DNA from: Geovibrio ferrireducens
Lineage (GTDB): Bacteria > Chrysiogenota > Deferribacteres > Deferribacterales > Geovibrionaceae
Reading direction: 5' to 3'
Length of the DNA: 64,000 nucleotides
NCBI RefSeq assembly: GCF_026226615.1
Contig: NZ_JAJAPB010000011.1
Location: 26,397 to 90,396, forward strand
This document shows positions 50,574 through 59,944 of the stretch, piece by piece. Both the position numbers and the translations under genes were made by a program. The first letter of the stretch is position 1, and each line of letters opens with the position of its first letter. The notes beneath the pieces were generated by a model. It ran no database searches, had not been told where the DNA came from, and saw only the letters and a list, made by a program, of their open reading frames with translations.

Positions 50574-52409
50574 CTCCAACCCGCTTAAATACTCCCAATG
50601 CTCCATTTTTTCGAGGAGCTCGGTTTCAGCGGCATCTATCTTCTGTTGCAGTTCCGCAAGGCGGGAGTAGTCGCTTCCGCCTTTTCCAAGCTCCGCCGTC
50701 ATGTCCGCCAGTTCACCTTCAAGGCGGCTTATTTCTGCCTCTATGCCTTCGTATTCCTTCTTTTCGGCGTAAGTGAGCTTACGCTTCTTCTCCTGCGCAG
50801 GTTTTGGGGCTTCCTTCTTCTCTGCGGGCTTATCTTTTACCTTGGTTCTGGATTCCAGCCAGTTGGAATAACTGCCGGGAAAATGCTCAAACACTCCGTC
50901 ACCCTTGAAGATAAACATAGTGTCGCAGACTCTGTCCATGAAGTATCTGTCGTGGGAAACCACAACGGCACAGCCGCCGAAGTCCTCAAGGAAATCCTCA
51001 AGCACGCTTAGGGTCTGTATATCAAGGTCGTTGGTAGGTTCATCCAGAATGATAAAGTTAGGGTTTTTGATAAGCTCGTTCACAAGATGCAGCCTTCGTT
51101 TTTCACCGCCTGAAAGCTTGCTGATCGGGCGGTAGTGGCTGTCTTTCGGGAAAAGGAAACGCTCAAGCATCAGTGTGGCGGACAGGGTCAGTCCGTTGTC
51201 AAGTTTGATATTTTTCGCTGTTTCCTCAATGTACTGAATAACCTTCATCTCAGGGTCAAGCTCTTTGCTGTGCTGGTCGAACACTCCGAAAAATGTGTTT
51301 ACCCCTATGTCCGCAACTCCGCTGTCCGGTGCTTCCTCTCCTGTGAGGATGCGCAGGAAGGTTGATTTCCCGCTTCCGTTTGCCCCTGCGATCCCCAGCT
51401 TTTCTCCTTTTTTGAAGGAGTAGCTGAAATCACGGAACAGAACCTTATCCCCGTAAGCTTTGGAAACATCTTTGAGGTCAAGTATTTTGCCGCCAAGTCT
51501 CCGTCCGAGGGTTTTGAGTTCAAGCTCCTTTTCCGTTTTACGGACAATGCTGTCCTGAATAACCGCGGCACGGTCTATCCTTGCCTTCTGCTTGGTGGTG
51601 CGTGCCTTGGGGCTTCTGCGCAGCCATACAAGCTCATTGCGGAGAATATTAGTCAGCCTGTCCTGTCTGCGTTGCTCGTGGGCTTCGGCTTCTGCTTTTT
51701 TCTCCAGATAAAATGAGTAGTTGCCGTCGTAGCGGGTGAATCTGCCTTCGTCTATCTCAAAAATAACGTTACAGACATTATCAAGAAAGTATCTGTCGTG
51801 CGTGACAAGCAGAACAGTCTTTTTAGTGGTTTCCAGATGGTTCTGGAGCCATTCCACAGTGTCTATGTCAAGATGGTTGGTCGGTTCGTCCAGTATGAGC
51901 AGACTCCCTTCGTCAATGAGCGCCTGAGCGAGTGAGACCTTTTTAGCCATGCCGCCGGAGAGTTCACCCATTTTCATGTTGTAATCATGTATTCCCAGCT
52001 CGCCCAGAACAGATTTTACGCTGTATTCATATCCCCATGCGTTTTTTGCATCCAGTTCTGCCATGAGTTTATGCAGTTCCGGGCTGTCGGTATGACAAAG
52101 CTGTTCGTAGCGCTTTATAAGGCGCATTGTCGGCGTGTCGGACTTGAAGATATAGTCGATCACACTGACATGAGGCAATACATCAGGTAACTGCGATAAA
52201 TAATTTATGGAGCATGATTTATTGATAGCGATATTTCCGCCGTCAGCCTCTTCAATCCCTGCGATAATCTTAAGCAGGGTTGATTTGCCGCTGCCGTTTA
52301 TGCCGATTATGGCGGCTTTGTCACCCTCATTCAGCCCGAAGGTTACGTTCTCGAATATTGTCCTGTCGCCATAGTTTTTCTTAAGTTTTTCGATTGATAA
52401 AAGATTCAT
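50571..52409 (-). CDS. uup: ABC-F family ATPase, Uup-like
   Basis: 612 residues, two ABC domains: GINGSGKST, LSGGMAKKV, LDEPTNHLD and GANGSGKST, LSGGEKRRL, LDEPTNDLD. The C-terminal Uup-type coiled coil (about 545-612) begins KRKLTYAEKKEYEGIEAEI. Uup binds branched DNA and ribosomes and affects transposon precise excision and translation. It is convergent with the YheS-like ABC-F gene, an unusual pairing of two paralogues. Confidence 0.88.
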   Translation of the reverse strand: MNLLSIEKLKKNYGDRTIFENVTFGLNEGDKAAIIGINGSGKSTLLKIIAGIEEADGGNIAINKSCSINYLSQLPDVLPHVSVIDYIFKSDTPTMRLIKRYEQLCHTDSPELHKLMAELDAKNAWGYEYSVKSVLGELGIHDYNMKMGELSGGMAKKVSLAQALIDEGSLLILDEPTNHLDIDTVEWLQNHLETTKKTVLLVTHDRYFLDNVCNVIFEIDEGRFTRYDGNYSFYLEKKAEAEAHEQRRQDRLTNILRNELVWLRRSPKARTTKQKARIDRAAVIQDSIVRKTEKELELKTLGRRLGGKILDLKDVSKAYGDKVLFRDFSYSFKKGEKLGIAGANGSGKSTFLRILTGEEAPDSGVADIGVNTFFGVFDQHSKELDPEMKVIQYIEETAKNIKLDNGLTLSATLMLERFLFPKDSHYRPISKLSGGEKRRLHLVNELIKNPNFIILDEPTNDLDIQTLSVLEDFLEDFGGCAVVVSHDRYFMDRVCDTMFIFKGDGVFEHFPGSYSNWLESRTKVKDKPAEKKEAPKPAQEKKRKLTYAEKKEYEGIEAEISRLEGELADMTAELGKGGSDYSRLAELQQKIDAAETELLEKMEHWEYLSGLE

Positions 52410-52449
52410 AGGAGAGAATTATTATATATCTTCCCATGATTTGGCAATA

Positions 52450-52484
52450 AAAAAGCCCGTGAGAAACGAATCTCACGGGCTTTT
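52450..52484 (-). terminator. Terminator of the alkaline phosphatase gene
   Basis: AAAAGCCCGTGAG (52451-52463) / CTCACGGGCTTTT (52472-52484), 8-nt loop; symmetrical A/T flanks. On the minus strand it ends the phosphatase transcript before uup. Confidence 0.88.
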
Positions 52485-52503
52485 GCGGGCGTTATTGAGG
52501 AGG

Positions 52504-55431
52504 TTACTGGCTTACTGTCACTCCGAGGAAGTTTGCCATAGCCTTGAATATGAATGTGTTGTCAATGATTTTGGTTACACCTTCGTCATACATCTTACCG
52601 TTGTATTTGCTGAAGGTTTCACCTGCAAAATCACCTTTTGCGTACACAGAGACAAGCTCGTTGGTGTGTCCGCCTGTTCCGTAGAATACTTCTCCGTCAG
52701 GGTAAATATTGCTGCCGCACCATGTACCGGGGCAGGGAGCAACATAGCTCTGCTGAGCGGGAAGGTCGCCGAGGCCGGGTTTCAGCGTATTGTTCAGCCT
52801 GAGGAAGCTGTTTCCGTGGTCGGATGTGACTATGAGAAGTGTGTTGGACCAGTCGATGTTGTCGCCGGGCTGATCAACGAACTCCATAGCTTTCTTAACT
52901 GCGTATTCAAGGTCGATTACGCCGCCCACCATGCCTTTGTAATCGTTTGCATGGTTTGTCCAGTCTATGTCTCCCTGTTCAACCATAAGGAAGAATCCGT
53001 TGGAGTTCTGCGCAAGAACCCTGAGAGCCGCTTCGGTTGAATCAGCCAGAAGGGGGCTTTCGGAATCAGTAGCTGCGAATGTGGGTGCTCCGGGAGTGTC
53101 TGTGACTGTGGGGGTGGCAACCTGTCCGCCTGTACCGCCGAAGAGACCGAAGAGTTTTTTCTTAGCCGTTACCGCACTGTCAGCAGCGCTGAGAAGTGAA
53201 GTTCCGCCTGTCACACCGTTTGTTCTCTCCACAAAAATGTAACCTTTATCTGCCTTTATAGCGTTGTAGGAAGCCTGAGTGATGTACTGATAGTTCGGTG
53301 CGGAAGGAGTGCCTACATATGAGGGGTGTCCTGCGCCGATTACTACATCGGGTCTTGTTGTTGTGATTATTTCCGCGGCTATTTCACCATAGTTGTTTCT
53401 GCTAACATTATGGGATACGAAAGCGGCAGGAGTGGCGTGTGAGAAGGGAACAGTGGTGACCACGCCAATTGCTCCTTTTCTCTGAGATTTGACTTTTTCA
53501 GCTATGGTTTTAAGGTTTCCGCCAGCCAGATCACCGGGGAGCCATGCGATGTTGCCGTCAACCGTTTTGTTGCCTGTGGCAAGGGCAGTGCCTGCGGATG
53601 CGGAGTCTGTCGCCGCATATCTGCGGATGTACTCTTCCTCAAGCTGGGGGTAAGAGTAGCTTCCTGCAACTGCTACATCGTAGCCGACTATGCCGTACTC
53701 GATCCTGTTGTTCATCTTAGCAACAGAGTAGAGGTCTTTGCCTTTTGCTGCTGCGTATGAGTTGTAAGTGTCAATATCCCATGTTGTGCAGTTTGCTTTG
53801 AAATCGAAAGAATGGAAAGAGAGCGCTTCGGGGTTATTTATGCCAAACATATAACGTGAAGCGGCTATTTCGTGAGCCTTCTGCATACCGTCACCGATAA
53901 AGAGGATTACGTTGCGGTTTGCATCAGCAATCGATTTCATTACTCTGAAAAGGTCTGTATTGTCTATGAGTGCCGTTCCGTGGTAGAGAACGCCCTGACG
54001 CGCAGTGAGCTTGCTGATGTCCGCGCCTTTTGCATAAACAGATACAAGCTCGTTAGTGTGTCCGCCTGTTCCGTAGAATACTTCGCCGTCAGGATAAACA
54101 TAGCTGCCGCAATAGTTTCCGGCAGGGCAGTTGGAGACTGTCTTAACTTCCTGCAGGGGAAGATCGCCGAGACCATTGGTTTTGCCTCTGTTGAATCTCA
54201 GGTAGCTGTTGCCGTGGTCGGAAGTGACTATGATTGTGGTGTTTGCCCAGCTCATGCCGTTAACGCCGTTATCAATCATCTCTTCCGCTTTTTCCACTGC
54301 GTAGTGAAGGTCAAGCACACCGCCCACCATTCCTTTGTAATCGTTGGAGTGGTTTGTCCAGTCAATGTCACCCTGTTCAAGCATGACAAAGAAACCGCCT
54401 GCGCCGCCGCCTGAACTGAGAACAGTAAGCGCCGCCTCAGTGGATTCGGCAAGAACGGGGCTCTCATTCTCTGTCTTTGTGAAAGAGGGTGTGCCGGGAG
54501 TATCAGTAACTGTGGGAGTGGCTATCTGCCCGCCTGCGCTGCCGAACACTCCGAAAAGTCCTGTTCCGTTTGTCACGGCGTTAGCAGTTGCTGCTGCAAG
54601 GGCTGTTGCGCCGTCAGTGCCTGTGTTCCTCGCAACATATTCATAGGAAGCATCGCCCTGAACAGTGGTAAGCTGAGCGGTTGTAAGGTAGGTTTCGTTA
54701 TAAACCTGAGGATGACCTCCGCCTATTACCACGTCTGGTTTTGTTACAGTGCTGATTTCAGTGAATATCGCGTGATAGTTGTTTCTGTATACGTTGTGGC
54801 TCACAAATGCAGCGGGCGTGGCGTGCGAGATAGGCACTGTTGTAACAACGCCTATTTTGCCGGGTGTTGTCTTAGCCTTGTAGTACTCGGCTATTGTCTG
54901 AATCTCGCCGTTAGCAGGGTCGCCTGATTCCCATGCTATGTTGCCTGCATCAGTTTTGACACCTGTTGCTATAGCCGTTCCTGCGGATGCGGAGTCTGTG
55001 GCAGCCGCGCCCATTGAGGAATCGAGAAAGTATTTGTCTTTAGTAATTGATGAAAGCCCCATCTGAAGGACATCGAAGCCTGTTCTGCCGCTGAAAGTAT
55101 CTGCTGCGTAGCTTGCTTCGCTTCTTTCTGATGCGAGGGTGTTATAAGCGGTTACATCCCATGTGGTTGCGTAGTTGGAGTAGGGGAATACTGATGAATC
55201 CTTCCATACAAGGCTGGTTTCATCGCCGTAGTAATAGCGGCTTGCGGCTGCTTCGTGCTCTTCGTGCATACCGTCGCCTATAAAAAGGATTACATGTTTG
55301 GGAAGCGCCCATGCGTCTTCGCCGTCCTGTCCGTCTTTTCCTGTGCTTCCGTCATTTCCGTCCGAACCGCAGGCGGCAAGAACACTGAGAGTAAGAACGA
55401 GAAGCAGTAACTTAAAAAGTTTCGTTTTCAA
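52504..55431 (-). CDS. Alkaline phosphatase with two tandem catalytic domains
   Basis: 975 residues starting at TTG 55431 (GGAGG 6 nt upstream), which gives a lipoprotein signal with lipobox LAAC. Five collagen-like triplets (GNDGSTGKDGQDGED) follow. Then two whole PhoA-superfamily domains lie in tandem (about 40-505 and 506-970), each with GDGM, the nucleophile in ATDSASAGTA (Ser near 147 and 608), DWTNH, SDHGNS and GGHTNE. Most alkaline phosphatases have one domain of 450-550 residues. Both copies look catalytically complete. It should hydrolyse phosphate monoesters at the outer membrane or surface. A Pho box could not be established upstream. Confidence 0.9.
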   Translation of the reverse strand: MKTKLFKLLLLVLTLSVLAACGSDGNDGSTGKDGQDGEDAWALPKHVILFIGDGMHEEHEAAASRYYYGDETSLVWKDSSVFPYSNYATTWDVTAYNTLASERSEASYAADTFSGRTGFDVLQMGLSSITKDKYFLDSSMGAAATDSASAGTAIATGVKTDAGNIAWESGDPANGEIQTIAEYYKAKTTPGKIGVVTTVPISHATPAAFVSHNVYRNNYHAIFTEISTVTKPDVVIGGGHPQVYNETYLTTAQLTTVQGDASYEYVARNTGTDGATALAAATANAVTNGTGLFGVFGSAGGQIATPTVTDTPGTPSFTKTENESPVLAESTEAALTVLSSGGGAGGFFVMLEQGDIDWTNHSNDYKGMVGGVLDLHYAVEKAEEMIDNGVNGMSWANTTIIVTSDHGNSYLRFNRGKTNGLGDLPLQEVKTVSNCPAGNYCGSYVYPDGEVFYGTGGHTNELVSVYAKGADISKLTARQGVLYHGTALIDNTDLFRVMKSIADANRNVILFIGDGMQKAHEIAASRYMFGINNPEALSFHSFDFKANCTTWDIDTYNSYAAAKGKDLYSVAKMNNRIEYGIVGYDVAVAGSYSYPQLEEEYIRRYAATDSASAGTALATGNKTVDGNIAWLPGDLAGGNLKTIAEKVKSQRKGAIGVVTTVPFSHATPAAFVSHNVSRNNYGEIAAEIITTTRPDVVIGAGHPSYVGTPSAPNYQYITQASYNAIKADKGYIFVERTNGVTGGTSLLSAADSAVTAKKKLFGLFGGTGGQVATPTVTDTPGAPTFAATDSESPLLADSTEAALRVLAQNSNGFFLMVEQGDIDWTNHANDYKGMVGGVIDLEYAVKKAMEFVDQPGDNIDWSNTLLIVTSDHGNSFLRLNNTLKPGLGDLPAQQSYVAPCPGTWCGSNIYPDGEVFYGTGGHTNELVSVYAKGDFAGETFSKYNGKMYDEGVTKIIDNTFIFKAMANFLGVTVSQ

Positions 55432-55757
55432 TTTAAGTCCTCCGTAAGTTTTTTGGTGTAACAACCAAGCAGGAGGATAAGTGAAAAATGTTAGACATGT
55501 GTTATGTGATTATCGTATTTATTAAATGTTGCTAATTATAAATTAACTCTTTAATCACATGTACTTAATCATAATCTACAGATACAGAGTCTCAGTGTCA
55601 TAACTTCGTCAGAATACGTAATAAGAAAGTTTTTTAATTAGCAAATGATTACATTTTGGTGTTAAGTCTGTGATAAAATAAATGTCAGAAATGGAGAGAA
55701 AAAAGAAAGGGGGCTTAACAATAGCCCCCTTGTTTGATTATATGTTTCTTAATTCGT
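55432..55757. other. Intergenic region upstream of the tandem phosphatase
   Basis: 326 bp, A+T-rich, no credible reading frame. It contains the phosphatase promoter region and the OmpA terminator at its right end. GTGTCAT at 55591 followed 11 bp later by TCGTCAG is a weak Pho-box-like pair on the opposite strand. Confidence 0.55.
55697..55729 (-). terminator. Intrinsic terminator of the OmpA gene
   Basis: GGGGGCT (55709-55715) / AGCCCCC (55723-55729); on the minus strand the stem is followed by TTTCTTTTTT. Confidence 0.85.
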
Positions 55758-56855
55758 TTATTCAGGCTTCTGAGATTTGACTTTGTCACCGTCAGCGTCA
55801 ACGGCAACAGCTTCTATGCGTCTGTTTTCCGCTCTGCCTTCAACAGTATCGTTTGAAGCAACAGGTTTTGTCTCTCCGTAGCCTTTTGAAGTGATTCTTC
55901 CGGATTCAACACCTTGTTTAACGAGGGCAGCCGCAACGGCTTTCGCTCTTTTTTCAGAGAGTTTCTGGTTATAGGCATCGCTGCCTTTGCTGTCTGTATG
56001 CCCCTGAATTTCCACATTAAGAACGGGAGTAGCCTTCATGAAATCGGCAAATTCCTGAATTTTTGCCATACCGGCCGCATCTATCACATCACTGTTATTT
56101 GCGAAGTTGATGAGGAGTTTCATGCTTTTGAAGCAGCCTTTTTCATTCACACTGTAGCCCATAGGAGTGCCGGGGCACTGGTCCTCATCATCGTAAACGC
56201 CGTCTCCGTCTGAATCAACCGGAGCAGCAACAACAGCGGCAGCTTCTTTTTTCTCATCAGCAACAGCAGCGGCCATAGGAGCGGGCTCCTCAACAGGTGC
56301 AGCAGCAACCGCAGCAGGAGCGGGTTCAGCAGCTTTTACAGCGGCTTTCTCTTTTACGCCGAAGAAGTATGCTAAAGACACAGCCATAAGCTGGTCGTGT
56401 TTGCCTTCGCCGAAGTAGATGTTTTTGAAGGAAACATCACCGCCGAAATTTTTGGTGAAGAGGTATTTAAGACCGCCGCCAACGGCAAGTCCTGTATCAG
56501 TATCATCTGCTATGCGCGCTTCGATACCGGCCTGAAGGAAGGGAAGAAGCGCCCTGTCCATAGCGGGTCTGAAATGATAAACGGCGTGAAGTCCGGGAGT
56601 GAACACATCCTCAGAGCCGCTTTTAGAGTCATACTCAGCATCAGCATAGCCGCCGGAAAGTTCCGCAGCCCAATGTTCAGTGATGAAGTATCCGAGTTTA
56701 AGTCCGGCTTCTACATCATTTTTCAGATCAGATTTGTCGTCAAATGCTTTGTAGCCGGAATAGGGGCCGAAATAGTAAGCGCCTTTCATTTCATATGCGG
56801 CGGCGCTTACGACCGTTACCGCACATACAAGCAGTGCTGCGAGAAGTTTTTTCAT
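55758..56855 (-). CDS. OmpA-family outer-membrane protein with TSP3 calcium-binding linker
   Basis: 365 residues. Signal peptide (cut near SAAA, residue 20), an eight-stranded beta-barrel (about 22-170), an Ala/Pro/Val linker (175-212), a thrombospondin-3-like calcium motif DSDGDGVYDDEDQCPGTP (about 213-230), and a C-terminal OmpA peptidoglycan-binding domain (about 245-355: FANNSDVID, GHTDSKGSDAYN, LSEKRAKAVAA, NRRIEAVAV). AGGTGA precedes the ATG. The same TSP3-OmpA module ends the TolC protein at 15700, which suggests a shared lineage-specific wall anchor. Confidence 0.92.
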   Translation of the reverse strand: MKKLLAALLVCAVTVVSAAAYEMKGAYYFGPYSGYKAFDDKSDLKNDVEAGLKLGYFITEHWAAELSGGYADAEYDSKSGSEDVFTPGLHAVYHFRPAMDRALLPFLQAGIEARIADDTDTGLAVGGGLKYLFTKNFGGDVSFKNIYFGEGKHDQLMAVSLAYFFGVKEKAAVKAAEPAPAAVAAAPVEEPAPMAAAVADEKKEAAAVVAAPVDSDGDGVYDDEDQCPGTPMGYSVNEKGCFKSMKLLINFANNSDVIDAAGMAKIQEFADFMKATPVLNVEIQGHTDSKGSDAYNQKLSEKRAKAVAAALVKQGVESGRITSKGYGETKPVASNDTVEGRAENRRIEAVAVDADGDKVKSQKPE

Positions 56856-56920
56856 CTTTCACCTCGGATAAACATTATCTTAATTATAACAAATATTAAA
56901 CGGGTGTAAAGTAAATTACG

Positions 56921-57880
56921 CTATGAATTTTTTGAAGGTAAAAATAACATTTTATGAAAAAATTCAGGCTTCATTGCTCTTATTATCCTCTGAATAAGGA
57001 TTACAATAATCAGTGAGAAAATTATTCTGCCCCAGAATATGCCTGACAGGTGTCCGCCAACCACCATCAGAAGAAGGGTATCCTCTATGAGGCTGTGGCA
57101 GAGACCCAGAAGTGAGATGGAGAAAAATATATCCTCCTCACTGAGCTTACCGCTCTTTGCCTCATTTATTATCATCCCGCCGGCGTAGGAAAGGCCTATG
57201 GTGAGCCCGAATATGGTGAGGGTGGACGCGCGGGCGCTCACTCCCAGAAAGCGGAGCACAGGCCCCAGAAGGTTTTCCATCAGCTTCATAAGCCCCAGAG
57301 CATGGAGAATCCGCATGACGACAACAAGTGTGAATATAATGCAGGTTATCCAGAAGAGGTTTTTCACCTCTCCCATAGCCCACGCGCTGAGTGTATTATC
57401 ACGCACAGGGGGAGCCCAGAGGATTTTAAGAGGCTCCTGAAGCGTACCGGTTGCGGAGTATATAACATTGAGCAGCCAACCGTAAACAACAGCACCCCCC
57501 ATTCGCAGAACCAGCATTGCACGGAGTCTGGGGCCAGATTTGCGCATAATCTGGAGTTCAACAGGCATGGAATGAGCTATAAGAACAATTGATGCGAATA
57601 TCGTTGCCTGAGCAACTGTAAGGTTCAGACCGTCTGACAGGCTTACGAAAACTATGATTCCGCCGTATATGTTTGTAAAAAGGGCAGTTGCCCATGCCAA
57701 GCCCAGTTCACCCGGCAGACCGATAAACTTCATAAAAGGGTTGAGAACCGCGGAGAGGATTTTAATGATCCCCAGTTCAGAGAGAACTTTTACAGCAATT
57801 ATGACCGGAATCATAATCCTGAAAAGTGTTTTGCAGATGTTGTAAGTTTCTTTGAGTAATTCTGAAACCAGTTTTATCAT
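56921..57880 (-). CDS. Gate/nucleoside-recognition domain membrane protein
   Basis: 319 residues with about eight hydrophobic helices in two similar halves. Each half has the gate-domain (nucleoside recognition, PF07670) feel: LPGELGLAWATALFTNIYGG in the first and GLTIGLSYAGGMIINEAKSG in the second. It is related to SpmA/SpmB and the YjiH/FeoB gate. The substrate is unknown. No strong ribosome site is visible. Confidence 0.75.
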   Translation of the reverse strand: MIKLVSELLKETYNICKTLFRIMIPVIIAVKVLSELGIIKILSAVLNPFMKFIGLPGELGLAWATALFTNIYGGIIVFVSLSDGLNLTVAQATIFASIVLIAHSMPVELQIMRKSGPRLRAMLVLRMGGAVVYGWLLNVIYSATGTLQEPLKILWAPPVRDNTLSAWAMGEVKNLFWITCIIFTLVVVMRILHALGLMKLMENLLGPVLRFLGVSARASTLTIFGLTIGLSYAGGMIINEAKSGKLSEEDIFFSISLLGLCHSLIEDTLLLMVVGGHLSGIFWGRIIFSLIIVILIQRIIRAMKPEFFHKMLFLPSKNS

Positions 57881-57929
57881 CAGTTACTTTAACACACCCG
57901 CATTAAACGGGCAAGACGCTAAAACGGAT

Positions 57930-58094
57930 TTAACCGATGGAAATTGTCAGCATTTTCTCTTCTATTTCGTCTTTTCTTTCCTGAGCAGCTTTCACACTGT
58001 CAAACCCTATATGACCTTCAACAGCGCAAAATGCATCATCATCAAATATATCAAAGCAGTTTTCAGTTTTTTCGGAATTGTTTTCAGAGGACAC
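57930..58094 (-). CDS. Small acidic protein, 54 aa
   Basis: A GTG start at 58094 has an excellent ribosome site (GAGGTGA, about 5 nt away). The product begins MSSENNSEKTENCFDIFDDD and ends in a charged helix (VKAAQERKDEIEEKMLTISIG). Codon use (Glu/Lys/Asp-rich, no rare codons) is like the neighbours. Two Cys at 13 and 23. It lies just upstream of the gate protein on the same strand (49 bp gap), so the two may share a transcript. No known family recognised. Confidence 0.6.
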   Translation of the reverse strand: MSSENNSEKTENCFDIFDDDAFCAVEGHIGFDSVKAAQERKDEIEEKMLTISIG

Positions 58095-58198
58095 AAACTC
58101 ACCTCACAGGTTTGATAGTAAATACTATACAACTGTGAAATAAAAAGAAAAGAGAAAATAAACAAAACATGTTTTATTGTTTTATTTTTAAATTACGT

Positions 58199-58621
58199 CT
58201 ATTTGCTGCTCTCCGGAAAAAGGCTTAACGGCGTTTCAGGGGTTCCCGCATAAAAGACAATTATTTCCGCAGGAGTATCTCCTGTATTTTCCCCTTTGTG
58301 CCACGTGTTTACGACTTCAACTATCGCTTCTCCGGCTTTAAGATGCAGGATGTCGCCGTTTTCGGCGGTAACTTTCAGTTCCCCGGAAACAAGCACCCCG
58401 ACATTGATAACCGGATGCTTATGCAGCGGAAGGACAGCTCCGGCCGGAATAGTTATCTTAAGAACAGTGACTTCCGGCTGTCCGTCAGGATAGCGGGGGA
58501 GGGGTTTGCCGTCCCAGCTTGAGCCTGTTGCGGCAAGAGTTACAGCTTTAACGGATGGGGATTCTGCTCCGAAAGCTGAGGTACAGAATGCAAAAAGAAA
58601 TATAATGATGAGTTTTTTCAT
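58199..58621 (-). CDS. Periplasmic cupin-domain protein
   Basis: 140 residues. A signal peptide (cut near SAFG, residue 18) and one cupin barrel with motif 1 PLHKHPVINVGVLVSGEL and motif 2 GDILHLKAGEAIVEVVNTWHKGEN. The His ligands (HKHP, WHKG) should bind a metal. Exported single cupins are of mixed or unknown function. It stands between the small 54-aa gene and pyrC. Confidence 0.82.
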   Translation of the reverse strand: MKKLIIIFLFAFCTSAFGAESPSVKAVTLAATGSSWDGKPLPRYPDGQPEVTVLKITIPAGAVLPLHKHPVINVGVLVSGELKVTAENGDILHLKAGEAIVEVVNTWHKGENTGDTPAEIIVFYAGTPETPLSLFPESSK

Positions 58622-58636
58622 ACAGTTGCCTCAAAA

Positions 58637-58665
58637 TGAAAAGCGGGCAGGATACCCCCGCCCGC
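58637..58665 (-). terminator. Terminator after pyrC
   Basis: GCGGGC (58643-58648) / GCCCGC (58660-58665); on the minus strand it is followed by TTTTCATTTT. Confidence 0.7.
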
Positions 58666-58672
58666 GCTATAG

Positions 58673-59944
58673 TTAAATATCTGCTTTATAAACCTCTTTT
58701 CCGTTCTTGAAGGTAAGAACGCAGAGCCCCTTCAGGGTTTTGTTCATGTACGGCGTGTTTGTTGATTTTGATTTATTCAGTTTGCTGTCAAAAACATATT
58801 CCCTGTCGGGGTCTATAACCGCTATATCCGCAAGCGCTCCTTCTTCTATGATTCCTCTGCCTTTCAGGCGGAGAAGGCGCGCCGGAGCATAGCTGCAAAG
58901 CCTTGAAAAGTCGTTTTCGTTTATGATCCCTTCGCGGACAAGGTTCAGCGTGAGCGGAACCAGAGTCTGGAGCCCTGTTATACCGAACGGGGCGAGGTCA
59001 AACTCCTGAAACTTCTCATCCCTGCTGTGGGGTGCGTGATCCGTGGCTATGCAGTCTATTGTTCCGTCCATGAGGCCTTCCTTCATGGCTTTAACATCAT
59101 CGGCACTGCGCAGGGGAGGGTTCATCTTGCAGTTTGTGTCGTAAGAGAGAAGCTCTTTATCGGTGAGTGAGAAGTGGTGCGGCGTAACCTCGCAGGTTAC
59201 GTTCAGACCCTTCGATTTGCCCCATCTCACAAGCTCAACGCCGTATCTGGTGCTGATGTGGCATATGTGCACATGCCCGCCTGTGAGCTTGGCGAGGAGA
59301 ATGTCACGGGCTATCATAATCTCTTCCGTTTCCGAAGGTATTCCGCGCAGACCGGTTATGGCAGATACCTCTCCCTCGTGTATAACACCTTCGCCCGCAA
59401 GCTGTTTGTCCTCGCTGTGGCTGAGTATCATTCCGCCGAAGCCGGAGACATATTCCAGAGCCCTGCGCATAACATCCGAGCCGAGAACAGGCTTGCCGTC
59501 ATCGGAAAAGGCGCATGCGCCCGCGCTGAACATATCGCCCATCTCCGTGAGCTCTTCACCGTGCATTCCTTTGGTAACGGCGCCTACAGGGAGAATATCG
59601 CATATACCCAGTTCTTTGCCTTTGTCCACCATATATTTTGTAATAAAGGCATTATCGTTTACCGGCTTGGTGTTTGCCATGGGGCATACTGCTGTCACAC
59701 CGCCAGCTGCTGCCGCATATGAGCCGGAAATGATGTCCTCTTTATATTCCAGGCCGGGATCACGGAAATGAACATGCATATCTATAAGACCGGGAAGAAC
59801 CATTTTCCCTTTGAGGTCATAGGTTTTATCAGCCGCCGGGGTGTCGTCGGTGAGCGATTTTATTATGCCGTCCTCAATGAGGATATTTTTGGTAAGCGTT
59901 CTGTCGTGGTTGATTATCTTACAGTTTGTAAGGAGTGTTTTCAT
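58673..59944 (-). CDS. pyrC: Dihydroorotase
   Basis: 423 residues, class I dihydroorotase. Metal-binding HVHFRDPG (57-64) and the later DHAPHS loop are intact, as is [10 protein letters not shown]. It converts carbamoyl-aspartate to dihydroorotate, the third step of UMP synthesis. Its start overlaps the end of pyrB by 4 bp (ATGA). In some bacteria class I dihydroorotase forms a complex with the aspartate carbamoyltransferase. Confidence 0.95.
   Translation of the reverse strand: MKTLLTNCKIINHDRTLTKNILIEDGIIKSLTDDTPAADKTYDLKGKMVLPGLIDMHVHFRDPGLEYKEDIISGSYAAAAGGVTAVCPMANTKPVNDNAFITKYMVDKGKELGICDILPVGAVTKGMHGEELTEMGDMFSAGACAFSDDGKPVLGSDVMRRALEYVSGFGGMILSHSEDKQLAGEGVIHEGEVSAITGLRGIPSETEEIMIARDILLAKLTGGHVHICHISTRYGVELVRWGKSKGLNVTCEVTPHHFSLTDKELLSYDTNCKMNPPLRSADDVKAMKEGLMDGTIDCIATDHAPHSRDEKFQEFDLAPFGITGLQTLVPLTLNLVREGIINENDFSRLCSYAPARLLRLKGRGIIEEGALADIAVIDPDREYVFDSKLNKSKSTNTPYMNKTLKGLCVLTFKNGKEVYKADI

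Noticed and set aside
55589..55608. Pho box for the tandem alkaline phosphatase
   Set aside because: GTGTCAT and TCGTCAG are 11 bp apart but the second half is poor and the orientation is opposite to the gene; not convincing.
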